From the NCBI GenBank assembly GCA_023053545.1, contig JAKZAN010000086.1, forward strand, positions 1 to 64,000: a stretch of DNA of 64,000 bases. The letters run 5' to 3'. The notes beneath the pieces are model-generated. The model saw only the letters and a list, made by a program, of their open reading frames with translations, made no database searches and was not told the origin of the DNA. This DNA is from Lepidurus packardi (lineage: Eukaryota; Arthropoda; Branchiopoda; Notostraca; Triopsidae). Of this stretch, positions 29,517 to 37,251 are shown piece by piece. Every line of letters starts with the position of its first letter. Position 1 is the first letter of the stretch. The position numbers and the translations under genes are program-made.

Positions 29517-29960
29517 ATGACTGAAGACTTGGCTGTAGTCTATTTGAGATTAGTCGACAACAGCCCTGTGGAGTTAACCACATGTTTTATTAATTCCAAA
29601 TTATCTCGACACAATTTTTACTACCAACATTTCACATGGGGAAATGACCATGATCAAGACTGGTCCTTTGACACGATGGGTGTTTTCTTCAATCATCTAG
29701 CCCGCTCAATCCGAAAATATCGAGTTTTAACATGGGGCGATCCCTCGTTTGAAATTCTCTCACAAGGACTTCAACAACCCATTGAGAACTTGGCAGGATA
29801 CAATTGTCCTACAGTCAACGAAATTTTCTGTCCATTTGAACCACCCTATTGTCCTAAACATCAAACAACCCCGACTCTTTGTACGCTATTCCAAACCTAC
29901 AAATTCGCTTATTGGTTAACCCGAGATGTAGAACGAATCAATGTAAATACACGTTGTTAA
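29517..29960 (+). CDS. Maverick accessory protein, 147 aa, function unknown
   Basis: First gene inside the left inverted repeat, starting at the ATG at 29517 and ending TAA at 29960. The product is soluble, with no signal peptide or membrane segment. The C-terminal third has a Cys/His cluster (GYNCPTV, FCPF, YCPKHQ, LCTLFQTYKFAYWL) that could bind zinc. The order G...GCP-like, C..H, C..F..Y is faintly reminiscent of small RNase H-fold exonuclease-like proteins carried by some insect mobile elements, but the resemblance is weak and catalytic acids cannot be assigned. An AATAAA lies just upstream at about 29492, which belongs to the repeat rather than to this gene. Intact frame beside an intact repeat suggests it is retained for a function. 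Confidence 0.7.
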   Translation: MTEDLAVVYLRLVDNSPVELTTCFINSKLSRHNFYYQHFTWGNDHDQDWSFDTMGVFFNHLARSIRKYRVLTWGDPSFEILSQGLQQPIENLAGYNCPTVNEIFCPFEPPYCPKHQTTPTLCTLFQTYKFAYWLTRDVERINVNTRC

Positions 29961-30246
29961 ATAATTTCGAGACTTATATTTGAATGTTGCGCCGCACACA
30001 TATACACACACAACTTATAGATGTCGCCTTATGCGTACAACAACAACAACAAACACGACGTTAAAAGAAATCCTTTTCACAATTCGTGTCGAAACGAACA
30101 CTTGTTATTAGCGCTTCTGTGTTGTACAGTGCAGAATAACCCATGTTGAAACTTTGTCGCATAAGATCCGATTTTAACTTCACTCTGAGGAAAGAGTAAG
30201 CATACAAATATCGATATACACACAATATTTGATCTTATATACTTAC
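29961..30246. other. Intergenic region between convergent genes
   Basis: 286 bp with no convincing reading frame. It holds a short (CAA)n tract near 30035-30055 and the 3' untranslated regions expected for the 29517 plus-strand gene and the 30573 minus-strand gene. Nothing else is recognised. Confidence 0.5.
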
Positions 30247-30573
30247 TTATTTATTCGTGATGACTTTTTCACATCCAGGTCCAGGACGCGCCTGACAATC
30301 AAACACAAAAGCTGGCTTGGAGATCTCGGTTTTAATAAAGGTGTCTGCATGCAGATATAGACAGCGTCCAGTTTCGTAAGACATGAACCTTATGGCACGA
30401 TGCGTATAGTGACAGTTAAATAAGAAATCGCGACATCTAATATCATCGCAATGGATATCACAATATTCACGATTAGGTCCCACTTGCATGTAAAAGTTAA
30501 AGTAACAGCCAGGTTGGTGTTTATATTCGCGCACACCGCTAATTTTTGTTATGTAGCCTATTACTAAAGGCAT
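30247..30573 (-). CDS. Maverick accessory protein, 108 aa, possible OB-fold
   Basis: The frame is open from 30627 but begins with TTG there; the first in-frame ATG is at 30573 (MPLVIGYITKISG), about 70 nt below a strong TATA box at 30643-30649. The pattern (GYITKISG, then CYFNFYMQVG, then a Cys-rich middle, then AIRFMSYE...YLHADTFI) has the alternating beta-strand look of a small OB-fold nucleic-acid binding protein. That is inference from pattern only. Seven cysteines and two DIHCDDIRC-type clusters suggest possible metal binding. There is no signal peptide or membrane segment. A short out-of-frame ATG precedes the chosen start. Divergent from the spliced gene at 30793. Confidence 0.65.
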   Translation of the reverse strand: MPLVIGYITKISGVREYKHQPGCYFNFYMQVGPNREYCDIHCDDIRCRDFLFNCHYTHRAIRFMSYETGRCLYLHADTFIKTEISKPAFVFDCQARPGPGCEKVITNK

Positions 30574-30642
30574 TTTATCATGTATGTTAAATACAAGCGA
30601 AGTAGAGCTGAAAGCTGATTTTTCCAACAGACCGTCTGCCTC

Positions 30643-30649
30643 TTTTATA
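30643..30649 (-). promoter_or_regulatory. TATA box for the 30573 gene
   Basis: Minus strand reads CTCTAAACGTATAAAAGAGG; TATAAAA lies about 70 nt upstream of the ATG. The CTCTAAACGTAT part recurs at 32923-32938, upstream of another minus-strand gene. Confidence 0.65.
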
Positions 30650-30792
30650 CGTTTAGAGTAAAGTCAAACACCAATCGTAAGCTAGTGGGTTTGTAATGTA
30701 TGCCACACCCAACGCGCAACTTCCACACATTGAAACCTTACAGTATCCAGCGCACACACTTCAAACTTAACCTCAAACTACAACAAGCAGTC

Positions 30793-31257
30793 ATGGCTTA
30801 CGGTAAGTTTTCATACCAGTTTGAATTTTATATTCGTGTCTACACCTGTTTGAACATATTTTGTTTGTAGGAATCGGTCAAGGTAAAGGAAATCAAGTGA
30901 CGATGAAAACCCCAGCTTTTTTAAATTTGGAGACGAATGCTGGTGGGTTATTATCTAATTTGTTATTTATAAACTAATCATTATTTGTGTTGATGTTTTT
31001 CTTTCTATTTGTAGAACATGAAGATCTGGATAGTTGGTTAGATGCTATGTTGGCAGAATTTCCAATTCTCCAAGATTTGGACGTAACACCATCAAACACT
31101 CAAGCTGCCAACATCCCCAAAGCCCCCAACATCCCCAATATCAACATTATCCAAACAACCTCAGCCCTTTCACCCGCAAACCTGGCCCAGCTAGAAACAG
31201 TTCTGTCGGTTTTAAATAAAAATACGACAACTGTGAATATTAATGTTAACATTATAA

Positions 31258-31265
<8 letters not shown>
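30793..31265 (+). CDS. Maverick accessory protein, spliced, 110 aa predicted
   Basis: Three-exon model: 30793-30802, 30871-30942 and 31015-31265. Introns begin GTAAGT and GTGGGT and end TTGTAG and TTGTAG after pyrimidine-rich stretches, and both are phase 1. Exon 1 carries only MAY plus one base. The first two exons give a Gly/Gln-rich N terminus, and the last encodes an acidic helix (EDLDSWLDAMLAEF) and an Asn/Pro-rich tail (SNTQAANIPKAPNIPNINII). The predicted protein is soluble. The stop codon runs straight into a 28-bp A tract. The family is not recognised. The exon joins keep the frame without stops, which supports the model. Confidence 0.7.

Positions 31266-31291
<26 letters not shown>
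31264..31291. repeat. 28-bp A homopolymer
   Basis: Pure A run beginning inside the stop codon of the 30793 gene and lying between it and the convergent 31939 gene. Confidence 0.9.
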
Positions 31292-31330
31292 CATACACAT
31301 TCAGCTTTAATCTGGTTATTTATTTTCATT

Positions 31331-31939
31331 TTAAATTTCATCGTTTTCTGATAGCTCCTCCATCGAGGCTAGTTCATCCATAACCACGTCTTCGCTAGTG
31401 CTGAACCTACTCCAGCTGGAGATGCAAAAAACACGTTTACGCCAGCATCTCCATCCAGAGTAACCAGCACCCACCATAGCGATGAGACCGCCAATAACTT
31501 CAACTATTAATATAAGAATGAGTTTTGACTCTTTGTTTTCAGATTTTTGAACAGCATACAAACTAGTATGGCGATTTCCTCCGCCTCCTCCCCCTCCACT
31601 TCTTCAACCTCAACAGGTAATTCGGCTGGAACGATTCTGGATGACTCCACCTGGGCACCACACTTTGGAAACGTGAGCACACCAGGCTCATCCCATCCAA
31701 AAAGTGTATTCTGGGTGATACATCCATGTTTACCGGTTATATCACCCACAAAGTAACAACGTGTATGGTTTTTGCATTCAATACACGTTTGATGTATTGA
31801 ACAACCTATATATATATATATATATATATACATGAGTACCTATTCTATAAAAAAACTTACCGTCTATGGGGAACATCTTAACACCCATCGAAAGCAAAAA
31901 AAAGATCAAACAAATAGAAAAAATACAGATTGATGCCAT
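31331..31939 (-). CDS. Maverick spliced type I membrane protein with Cys-rich ectodomain
   Basis: Exon 1 is 31939-31861: ATG, then a clear signal peptide (CIFSICLIFFLLSMGV), ending at donor GTAAGT in phase 1. The acceptor follows a (TA)n tract, and exon 2 starts at 31805 with six cysteines in about 50 residues (CSIHQTCIECKNHTRCYF...), one NHT glycosylation sequon and then a Glu-rich stalk. The spacing resembles a small PSI-like domain; that is inference. A separate downstream frame ending at 31331 gives a membrane segment (LILILIVEVIGGLIAMVGAG), a basic stop-transfer (WRCWRKR) and an acidic tail. The last splice junction, between about 31560 and 31640, is unresolved because no donor/acceptor pair is clearly best. 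Neighbour of a second membrane-protein gene on the same strand. Confidence 0.65.
31807..31830. repeat. (TA)n microsatellite in intron 1 of the 31939 gene
   Basis: About 12 TA dinucleotides directly in front of the acceptor of exon 2 on the minus strand. Confidence 0.85.
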
Positions 31940-32040
31940 TTTTGGATATTATAGGCTACACTTGGTTGTCTATACATGCGGTGTTATAGTATGTACATTT
32001 AAAACCGGCAAATTTGGCGCTACAAGCACGGCAGCGCTAC

Positions 32041-32758
32041 CTAGAATTGTAATGATAAACTTAAAGTTGAAGTTATTGTTGTTTTTCTGTTTACCTTAGC
32101 ATGCATGTGTCGACAGAAGTAAATTAATAAAACAACAATATATACAAACATGCCAATCAAGAAGATTCCACCTTTAAACAATACTTGATTAAACACAATA
32201 CTGTATGTGTAGAATGTAATACCTAGAATGTAATATAGCTCAACCAACACAGCATTGCTGTTCGCCTGTTGTAACCCAAATCTAGAAGCAGAAAAGCTAT
32301 TATAGAAATTGAACTGTGAAGTTTTTAAAATCAATAACACTCCTAGATTATCCCTCCTCACCTTTGTCATCAACAACCGATTCAAATATTGTAAGGTGAG
32401 TGTTGTTGGGAGAGATATATTTGACATTGGCATCATCATTATCATCAGTTGCAACATACGATTCTACTTTAAATCCATTAAAAAGTTTGTTAGATGTGTA
32501 AATTTCATACCAGTAGTTATTGTGAAAGCTATACGATTTGTAGATTCTTCCACATCTTTATCATCACCACCAACCGATTCAAAGATTGGAAGGTGGGTGT
32601 TGTTGCGAGAGAGATATTTAAAATCATTGGTGGATGTAACATACGATTCTACTTCAAGATTAAGAGGTTTGTTATAGATATGTAAACTTCATACCGGTAG
32701 TTATTGTGAACATTGTAGGATTTACAGGCGTTGATGATGATGATGATGGAACTTCCAT
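32041..32758 (-). CDS. Maverick spliced membrane protein with duplicated exon, about 161 aa predicted
   Basis: Model on the minus strand: 32758-32695, 32648-32511, 32463-32362 and 32222-32041. All introns are phase 1 with GT-AG ends; the two short ones are 46-47 bp and the third is 139 bp. Exons 2 and 3 are tandem duplicates: both open with codons for ESYV and share Y(L/I)S(R/P)NNTHL and IFESV. The ectodomain carries NNT sequons. The last exon encodes a membrane segment (GIFLIGMFVYIVVLLIYF) followed by CRHMHAK, so this is a single-pass protein. The 5' end is uncertain: an earlier ATG at 32877, below a promoter-like motif, may start a further exon using a 49-bp intron. No clear signal peptide results either way. 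Function is unknown; a surface or attachment role is inference. Confidence 0.62.
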
Positions 32759-32922
32759 TGGCTTGGTAGATTGTTCTATCAAAAGAAATTTATAGAATAC
32801 TACAATGTTACACAATAAATGTAGTTATCAAAAGAGCTGTTGTTGTACAGTTGAGATTTGGAGAAGAAGTTGACATGGTTGTGTTTTCCGAACAAGTAAA
32901 AAAAAAATTTATTCTGTTCCCC

Positions 32923-32938
32923 TTAATACGTTTAGAGA
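32923..32938 (-). promoter_or_regulatory. Promoter-like motif shared with the 30573 gene
   Basis: Minus strand TCTCTAAACGTATTAA shares CTCTAAACGTAT with the TATA region at 30645-30658. It lies about 46 nt upstream of the ATG at 32877. A related AAACGTATA sits on the plus strand at 32966-32974. Confidence 0.5.
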
Positions 32939-32941
32939 TAG

Positions 32942-33229
32942 GGTGACATACATGCTGCCCTCCCCAAACGTATACCCCATAGTAGCATCCCGGAACACTT
33001 TGACAAACCTCACAACCTAATTTATCATTAGGACAAACTAGTAAAAGAGAAAAGAAGTGTTACCAAATAGAGACCGGTGATTATTGCGTCTTACCCCTGA
33101 AACTGTTAACAACGGTTAAAAACATCCACACCAAACACCAAACATGTTTCATTTTCCTATTCGAGCGACTGTACTGAACAAAGAATATATCATACTGAGG
33201 AAGAGTTCTTTAAAATAGGAAACATTTTT
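32942..33229. other. Gene-free spacer before the ATPase gene
   Basis: About 290 bp with no supported gene. It should hold the 3' end of the minus-strand ATPase transcript and the promoter of the membrane-protein gene. No further repeat or RNA is recognised. Confidence 0.5.
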
Positions 33230-33892
33230 TTATTTCCTAACGGTTTTTACAGGCTGGTGCACTCTTTCATATACAATAGGTTCACCTTTCATGTTGAAAA
33301 TATCTGACATAAGACGATGAGTGTCAGGAGTGTTGGGATCGAAGGAGAGCATCAAATAAGAGTAAGGTTCTTCACAGGCATGCTCGTACGCATCCATAAA
33401 ATATCTCAGTTTACCAGGGAACATTTGAGCTCCAATAGCTCGAATTTGAGTAACATCTCGAGCAGTTTTCATTAGAAACATGTGGGAGCAATTAAGAGAG
33501 ATGGTGCGAAGGTTGCTATAAAACGGGTTTTGTGTAATCATGATGACGGAGATATTGGCATGGTGGGAATGTTTGGTAAAGATGTTCTCCAATGCTTTTG
33601 ATTTACCATCTATAGTTTCCATCAGATCATCCAGAATGAGTAAACTGTTGGCTGGTAAAGTTTCTTTAATATCATTTTCGTCAAACCCGGCTTGAAAAGT
33701 AATATTGTCCAACTCCGACTGGAGTTGTGCAAAAAGCGGTTGCCACGCTCCATAGCAATAGCGTATAAGTTCAGGACAGGGAGTGAACATTGACGATAGT
33801 TGTCGAAGCAGCTGGGCTACCACCTCGCTTTTACCCGATTGTGAAGGACCTGCAATGAGGATACGCACTGGATGTCTAAACAACGCCTCCAT
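33230..33892 (-). CDS. A32-type FtsK/HerA-family genome-packaging ATPase
   Basis: 220 aa, starting at the ATG at 33892. Walker A is GPSQSGKS at residues 15-22. Walker B is LLILDD in the region of residues 84-90. A sensor-like motif, MITQNPF, follows near residue 120. This is the short single-domain ATPase that Polintons, virophages and adintovirus-like elements use to drive DNA into capsids. Length is normal for Polinton homologues and both nucleotide-binding motifs are intact. It is divergent from the polymerase remnant, whose ATG lies 96 bp away, so the two probably share a bidirectional promoter. Its retention together with capsid and protease genes indicates that the virion module is under some constraint. 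Confidence 0.95.
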   Translation of the reverse strand: MEALFRHPVRILIAGPSQSGKSEVVAQLLRQLSSMFTPCPELIRYCYGAWQPLFAQLQSELDNITFQAGFDENDIKETLPANSLLILDDLMETIDGKSKALENIFTKHSHHANISVIMITQNPFYSNLRTISLNCSHMFLMKTARDVTQIRAIGAQMFPGKLRYFMDAYEHACEEPYSYLMLSFDPNTPDTHRLMSDIFNMKGEPIVYERVHQPVKTVRK

Positions 33893-33988
33893 ACTAACAA
33901 ATGAGTTCCTCCTCTTCTAGTTCCGAGTCTTTAAGCACTAACACGCCATGAAAATCGTGCTCAGTAGCCCTCGAGACAGCGTTTGACA

Positions 33989-34539
33989 ATGAATTCTGAA
34001 TATAGTCCAATCTTAGGCGATTTGATTCGTGAATTGGGTATTGATGTTGATCATGATGACGAGTCACAAGCAAGTGCTGGCGAAGAATTCCCCGCTCCAC
34101 ACCCATCAATCCGTACTCGAACTCTCAATCGCGGCATCAAGCATCGACAACGACGTTTGAAACGTCGTCGTCAAATTTTAAATCCTCTGCCAACGATCGC
34201 CCTTTCACCACCCCCTACAAAAAGTGTTGCAGAACCTCTCACACCCAATATACCCCCACCGCAATCGATTGAATCTAACCACAATGAATTTTTTGAATTG
34301 AATAGTACACTAGCTGGACATTTGCGGGAATATCGATTGATTGTTGGACCTGAGCGTTACCCGATTGTAACAGCCGAACAATTGATGAGCGAGTATAGTT
34401 CACAAATTCTCGAATTATGGAAAGTTATACTTATCAAACTCGTAAATTGTCATTGTCTGCTCTTGATGATAAACGTTTCTGGCTCCCAGATCTTGTTACC
34501 AGTCACGCTTACGGATATTGTAATGAAGATGATGAATAA
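33989..34539 (+). pseudogene. Remnant of protein-primed DNA polymerase B (internally deleted)
   Basis: The ATG at 33989 opens a frame with an acidic N terminus, a basic patch (RRLKRRRQ) and a segment NEFFELNSTLAGHLREYRLI. The last resembles the region ahead of the exonuclease domain in Polinton PolB. At about 34415 the sequence switches to another frame ending at TAA 34537-34539 with LSALDDKRFWLPD and HAYGYCNEDDE. That resembles the extreme C terminus of Polinton PolB, where a (A/L)DDKRY-x-L...AYG motif is typical. Everything between is missing: no exonuclease motifs and no polymerase A or C motifs (DxxSLYP, DTD) occur anywhere in the element. I read this as an out-of-frame internal deletion. 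The alternative is an unrelated 185-aa protein encoded by the first frame, which stays open to 34546. Confidence 0.62.
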
Positions 34540-34602
34540 AGTTTAAATTGTGTCTATAACCCATGTCTAGTTTAGTTGTCACTCAACCTTTGAAGCTGCA
34601 AG

Positions 34603-34746
34603 ATGGTTCATGATAAAAGATTTGGGAAGAAATGGCGCACTCGCTGTCGACAGGTTGCCACGCAAACCCTTCAAACTCTAGCTGAATGGTTGTCGATTAT
34701 GACGCGTCTTATTTTAGCCTTTAAAGCGCGATCTTCGAGTGGGTAA
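34603..34746 (+). CDS. Small basic protein, 47 aa (uncertain)
   Basis: Short frame from the ATG at 34603, strongly basic at its N terminus (MVHDKRFGKKWRTRCRQ) and with an amphipathic middle. It sits between the polymerase remnant and the conserved 125-aa gene on the same strand. No family is recognised; it may be chance or a leader peptide. Confidence 0.3.
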   Translation: MVHDKRFGKKWRTRCRQVATQTLQTLAEWLSIMTRLILAFKARSSSG

Positions 34747-34792
34747 ACCTTTAGTCGCACACTGGCTTTAGAGGTAAACAGACAACGAGAGG

Positions 34793-35170
34793 ATGTGTCT
34801 TAAACAGGTGAAGAAATACAAACCTTATTTGAAAACTTTATGTCGCTGTCAGCCCAAACTCCGTCAAATTATCCTTCAGAACGCTGACCGACCCCTTATT
34901 AACGTTATTTGCGAAATCATCTTGAATTTAGTCAAGGGTGTTATCCCTCTTCAGGAAAAAGAGAAACAAAAGCTACGTCGTTTCAAGTCTATTCTTCGAG
35001 ATTTGGCTCAATCCAAACAGAGTTTCCGCTATCGTCATAAACGAATAGTACAGAAGGGTGGAGGATTTATTTTAAACGTACTTAACCCCGCTTTAGCTTT
35101 TTTACGTCGCCATGGCCAAAACAGCGCGTCCCATGCGGTTAGTGCCGCTAGACATAGCCAACAAAATTGA
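34793..35170 (+). CDS. Conserved Polinton small protein, 125 aa
   Basis: Starts at the ATG at 34793. Mostly helical and basic, with the pattern LKTLCRCQPKLRQIILQNAD, LINVICEIILNLVKGVIPL, KLRRF and RIVQKGGGFILNVLNPAL. A small protein of this type (A-D-x-L-I-x-x-I-x-E..NxLxGxIPL..KxKLRR....L...GGF) recurs in many Polinton-like elements next to the integrase/capsid genes. I recognise the type but not a biochemical function. It overlaps the next gene by 59 nt in another frame. Intact. Confidence 0.75.
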   Translation: MCLKQVKKYKPYLKTLCRCQPKLRQIILQNADRPLINVICEIILNLVKGVIPLQEKEKQKLRRFKSILRDLAQSKQSFRYRHKRIVQKGGGFILNVLNPALAFLRRHGQNSASHAVSAARHSQQN

Positions 35171-35972
35171 TCAAGTTTTGCATCGGGAATCGCAGTCTGC
35201 CATAAAACCGCCCCCCAGTTTCAAACTAACAGAATTTTATCGGGCGGAAGAGGAAATGCGGAATATTCTCAATAATCCTGAATTAAGCATTGAGAATAAG
35301 TTGCACCTGTTTGAAAAAACGTTTCAACGCTACAAGGCTGCTCACCCAGGTCATGAGAGGGCTGCATCGTCAACACATGTTTCTTTACCCCCTGTTCCCA
35401 CGGTTCCATCTTTAAAACATGAGGGTGTTGAGAGTGATTTAACACCCACACGTGTAAACGCCACTCGCAGCTTTTCACCACAACCTTTTCAAACACCAAT
35501 TAATAACATTTCTAAACCCGACATGTATGACAGTCCATTGCAGTCAAGTGTTGAAGAGACCCCCAGCGTTACCCAATTTATGGTTAAAGTGGACGACCAA
35601 TATCGTGAGAAAGCGTTGACAGCTAGCGAGTATCTTACAAAACCTGAATATGCACACATAATTACAGTTAATCCTGACAGTACTCTAAAACTATATGGGG
35701 AAACTATAGAAAACAGCCATGTGTCAGATTACATGAGAGATCTCTTTTCACACAACAAGGGTCGCTTTTTACCTCGAATGGATGATTTTCCACGCGCGTT
35801 AGCTGATATTAATTTTCCCACCCAGCTTATTGTTAAAGAGAAACGGCTAAAAGAGATTGAACGTTTGAAACTGCTCCATTCGCGCGGTATCACTCCACCC
35901 AGCCCTAGAGTCACCCGATCGTATAAACGCGCTCGAGCTGGATCAAGTCCTCAGTGGCAAAATTTAGTTTGA
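35112..35972 (+). CDS. Conserved Polinton protein, 286 aa, function unknown
   Basis: The ATG at 35112 is in good Kozak context (GCCATGG). The N-terminal half has the pattern RPMRLVPLDIANKIDQVL, EEEMRNILNNPELSIENKLHLF and FQRYKAA, a motif set seen in Polinton genes that accompany the preceding small protein. The middle is low-complexity Pro/Ser. The C-terminal half (FMVKVDDQYREKA...LLHSRGITPPSPRVTRSYKRAR) ends basic, and a nuclear role is possible. There is no signal peptide or membrane segment. It overlaps the 125-aa gene by 59 nt and is separated from the integrase ATG by a single nucleotide. Confidence 0.75.
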   Translation: MAKTARPMRLVPLDIANKIDQVLHRESQSAIKPPPSFKLTEFYRAEEEMRNILNNPELSIENKLHLFEKTFQRYKAAHPGHERAASSTHVSLPPVPTVPSLKHEGVESDLTPTRVNATRSFSPQPFQTPINNISKPDMYDSPLQSSVEETPSVTQFMVKVDDQYREKALTASEYLTKPEYAHIITVNPDSTLKLYGETIENSHVSDYMRDLFSHNKGRFLPRMDDFPRALADINFPTQLIVKEKRLKEIERLKLLHSRGITPPSPRVTRSYKRARAGSSPQWQNLV

Positions 35973-35973
35973 A

Positions 35974-36829
35974 ATGGTAGAAAAGACATGGCTTACTCGA
36001 GACGATTGGCATCAACTCTATACGGATCCTTCGTCTTTGGGTGCTTATGGTGGTTTACAACGTTTGTTGCGTTACGCCAAACAGCAATACCCGAAAGCCA
36101 CTAATATTAACCTTGCCACCGCCCGTCAAGCTTTGAGCTATCTTAATAGTTATACTCTACATCGGAACAATCCTCGTCGCTTTCCACGTCGATATGTAAT
36201 CACTTCTACGCTTCATGATCTTTGGCAGGCTGATTTGGTCGATGTACAACGCTGGAGTCGAATGAATAATGGAATGAACTTTCTTTTTACTATTATTGAT
36301 GTTCATAGTCGTTATCTCTGGGTCTATCCTATCCCCAACAAGACTGGACCTACTGTACTCGCAACCTTACAACAACATATTACAAACACAAGATTAATAC
36401 CCAAACATTTCAACACGGATCAGGGTACAGAATTTTCTCAATCACGCGTTCCAAAAATATCTTAAAGACGTAGGTGTCAAATTTTATCTAACTCGGACTC
36501 AAGAAACTAAAGCACCGATTGTGGAACGAGTCCATCGCACCCTCCTAGAGCGAATCTCGCGTTACATGACTCAACATCATACCGAACGTTTCATAGATGT
36601 GTTGCCACAATTAGTGGATAACTACAATCGGAGTTACCATCGAACCATAGGTCGGGCTCCTGTGGAAGTCACTGTGGAAAACCAAGATGAGGTAGCTCGA
36701 CATATTCATAAGATGCGCAGTGCAGCTGTTAAAACTCGTCAGCCCGCCTTCAGTGTGGGTGATTACGTACGGATTAAAAACGATACAAAACCATTTTTTA
36801 ATAAAGGCTATATTGTTCAAAACACATAC
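35974..36829 (+). pseudogene. Maverick retroviral-type integrase, N-terminal and catalytic part, frameshifted
   Basis: The ATG at 35974 starts a protein with the Polinton integrase N terminus (YTLHRNNPRRFPRRY). The rve catalytic core has first Asp in WQADLVD and second Asp in FNTDQGTEF. A one-base length change in the T run at 36433-36436 breaks the frame, which stops at 36465. Integrase sequence continues in the neighbouring frame with the catalytic Glu in APIVERVHR and a GDYVRI-type C-terminal motif. At 36829 it is split by the Gypsy insertion, and the codon phase is preserved at 42540. Two separate lesions therefore affect this gene. The first could be a sequencing error in a homopolymer. 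Confidence 0.9.
36826..36829. repeat. Target-site duplication of Gypsy-1, left
   Basis: ATAC precedes the left LTR and recurs at 42536-42539 after the right LTR, a 4-bp duplication. Confidence 0.8.
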
Positions 36830-37125
36830 TGTTACACACCTCTTTGTATTTCACACACAATTCCCAAATTATTACACTTCTCTCTTTTTGTTCCACGCAC
36901 CCTCCTCCTTCTCGTCTCACTTTCCTTCCTTCCCTCCTCGTTCTGCCCCTCCTTCCCCGCAGTCCCCTCTCTCTCGCTCGCTCCCTATCGCCAACGTTTG
37001 GAAGTCGTCTAGTATGACTCACCAGACCGCGCAACTGAGGTGCTACCCGTTCCTAGAAGCTACGTGCTTAATTGTACCAAAAAGGGATATGCTACACTGA
37101 CAAGAAAAAGGACGAAAACGCTACA
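36830..37125 (-). repeat. Gypsy-1 LTR (3' LTR in element orientation)
   Basis: TGTTACACACC...CGCTACA on the plus strand, 296 bp. No difference was seen by eye from 42240-42535. It contains a long C/T-rich tract on the plus strand (about 36890-36985). Confidence 0.95.
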
Positions 37126-37251
37126 TTCGGCCATTCCTGACAAATGACACTTAAAAGAGAATCTATTGCTAAACTCCCCACGAGGTTACGTGTAAAAATG
37201 AGGAAATTCTAACAATTCATCAGCAAAACTCAACAACAATCGAGCTACAAA

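Noticed and set aside
30987..31014. Starting the 110-aa gene at the ATG at 30987 without splicing
   Set aside because: This stretch is pyrimidine-rich and ends TTTGTAG, a textbook acceptor; the first residues would be a hydrophobic artefact of intron sequence.
31264..31291. A28 tract as the tail of a retroposed cDNA
   Set aside because: The preceding gene still has its introns and no target duplication flanks the tract; a simple homopolymer is the better reading.
31547..31756. Ser/Thr-rich plus-strand frame opposite the 31939 gene
   Set aside because: Antisense of the Glu-rich stalk and Cys-rich exon; it has no supporting promoter or motif.
32709..32750. ATG/GAT repeat run near 32730 as a microsatellite
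   Set aside because: Only about five trinucleotides, and it encodes a serine run in the minus-strand exon; too short to call separately.
36798..37034. Arg/Gly-rich minus-strand frame in the Gypsy-1 LTR, also at 42196-42444
   Set aside because: Product of the C/T-rich tract of the LTR read on the other strand; identical in both LTRs and not a gene.
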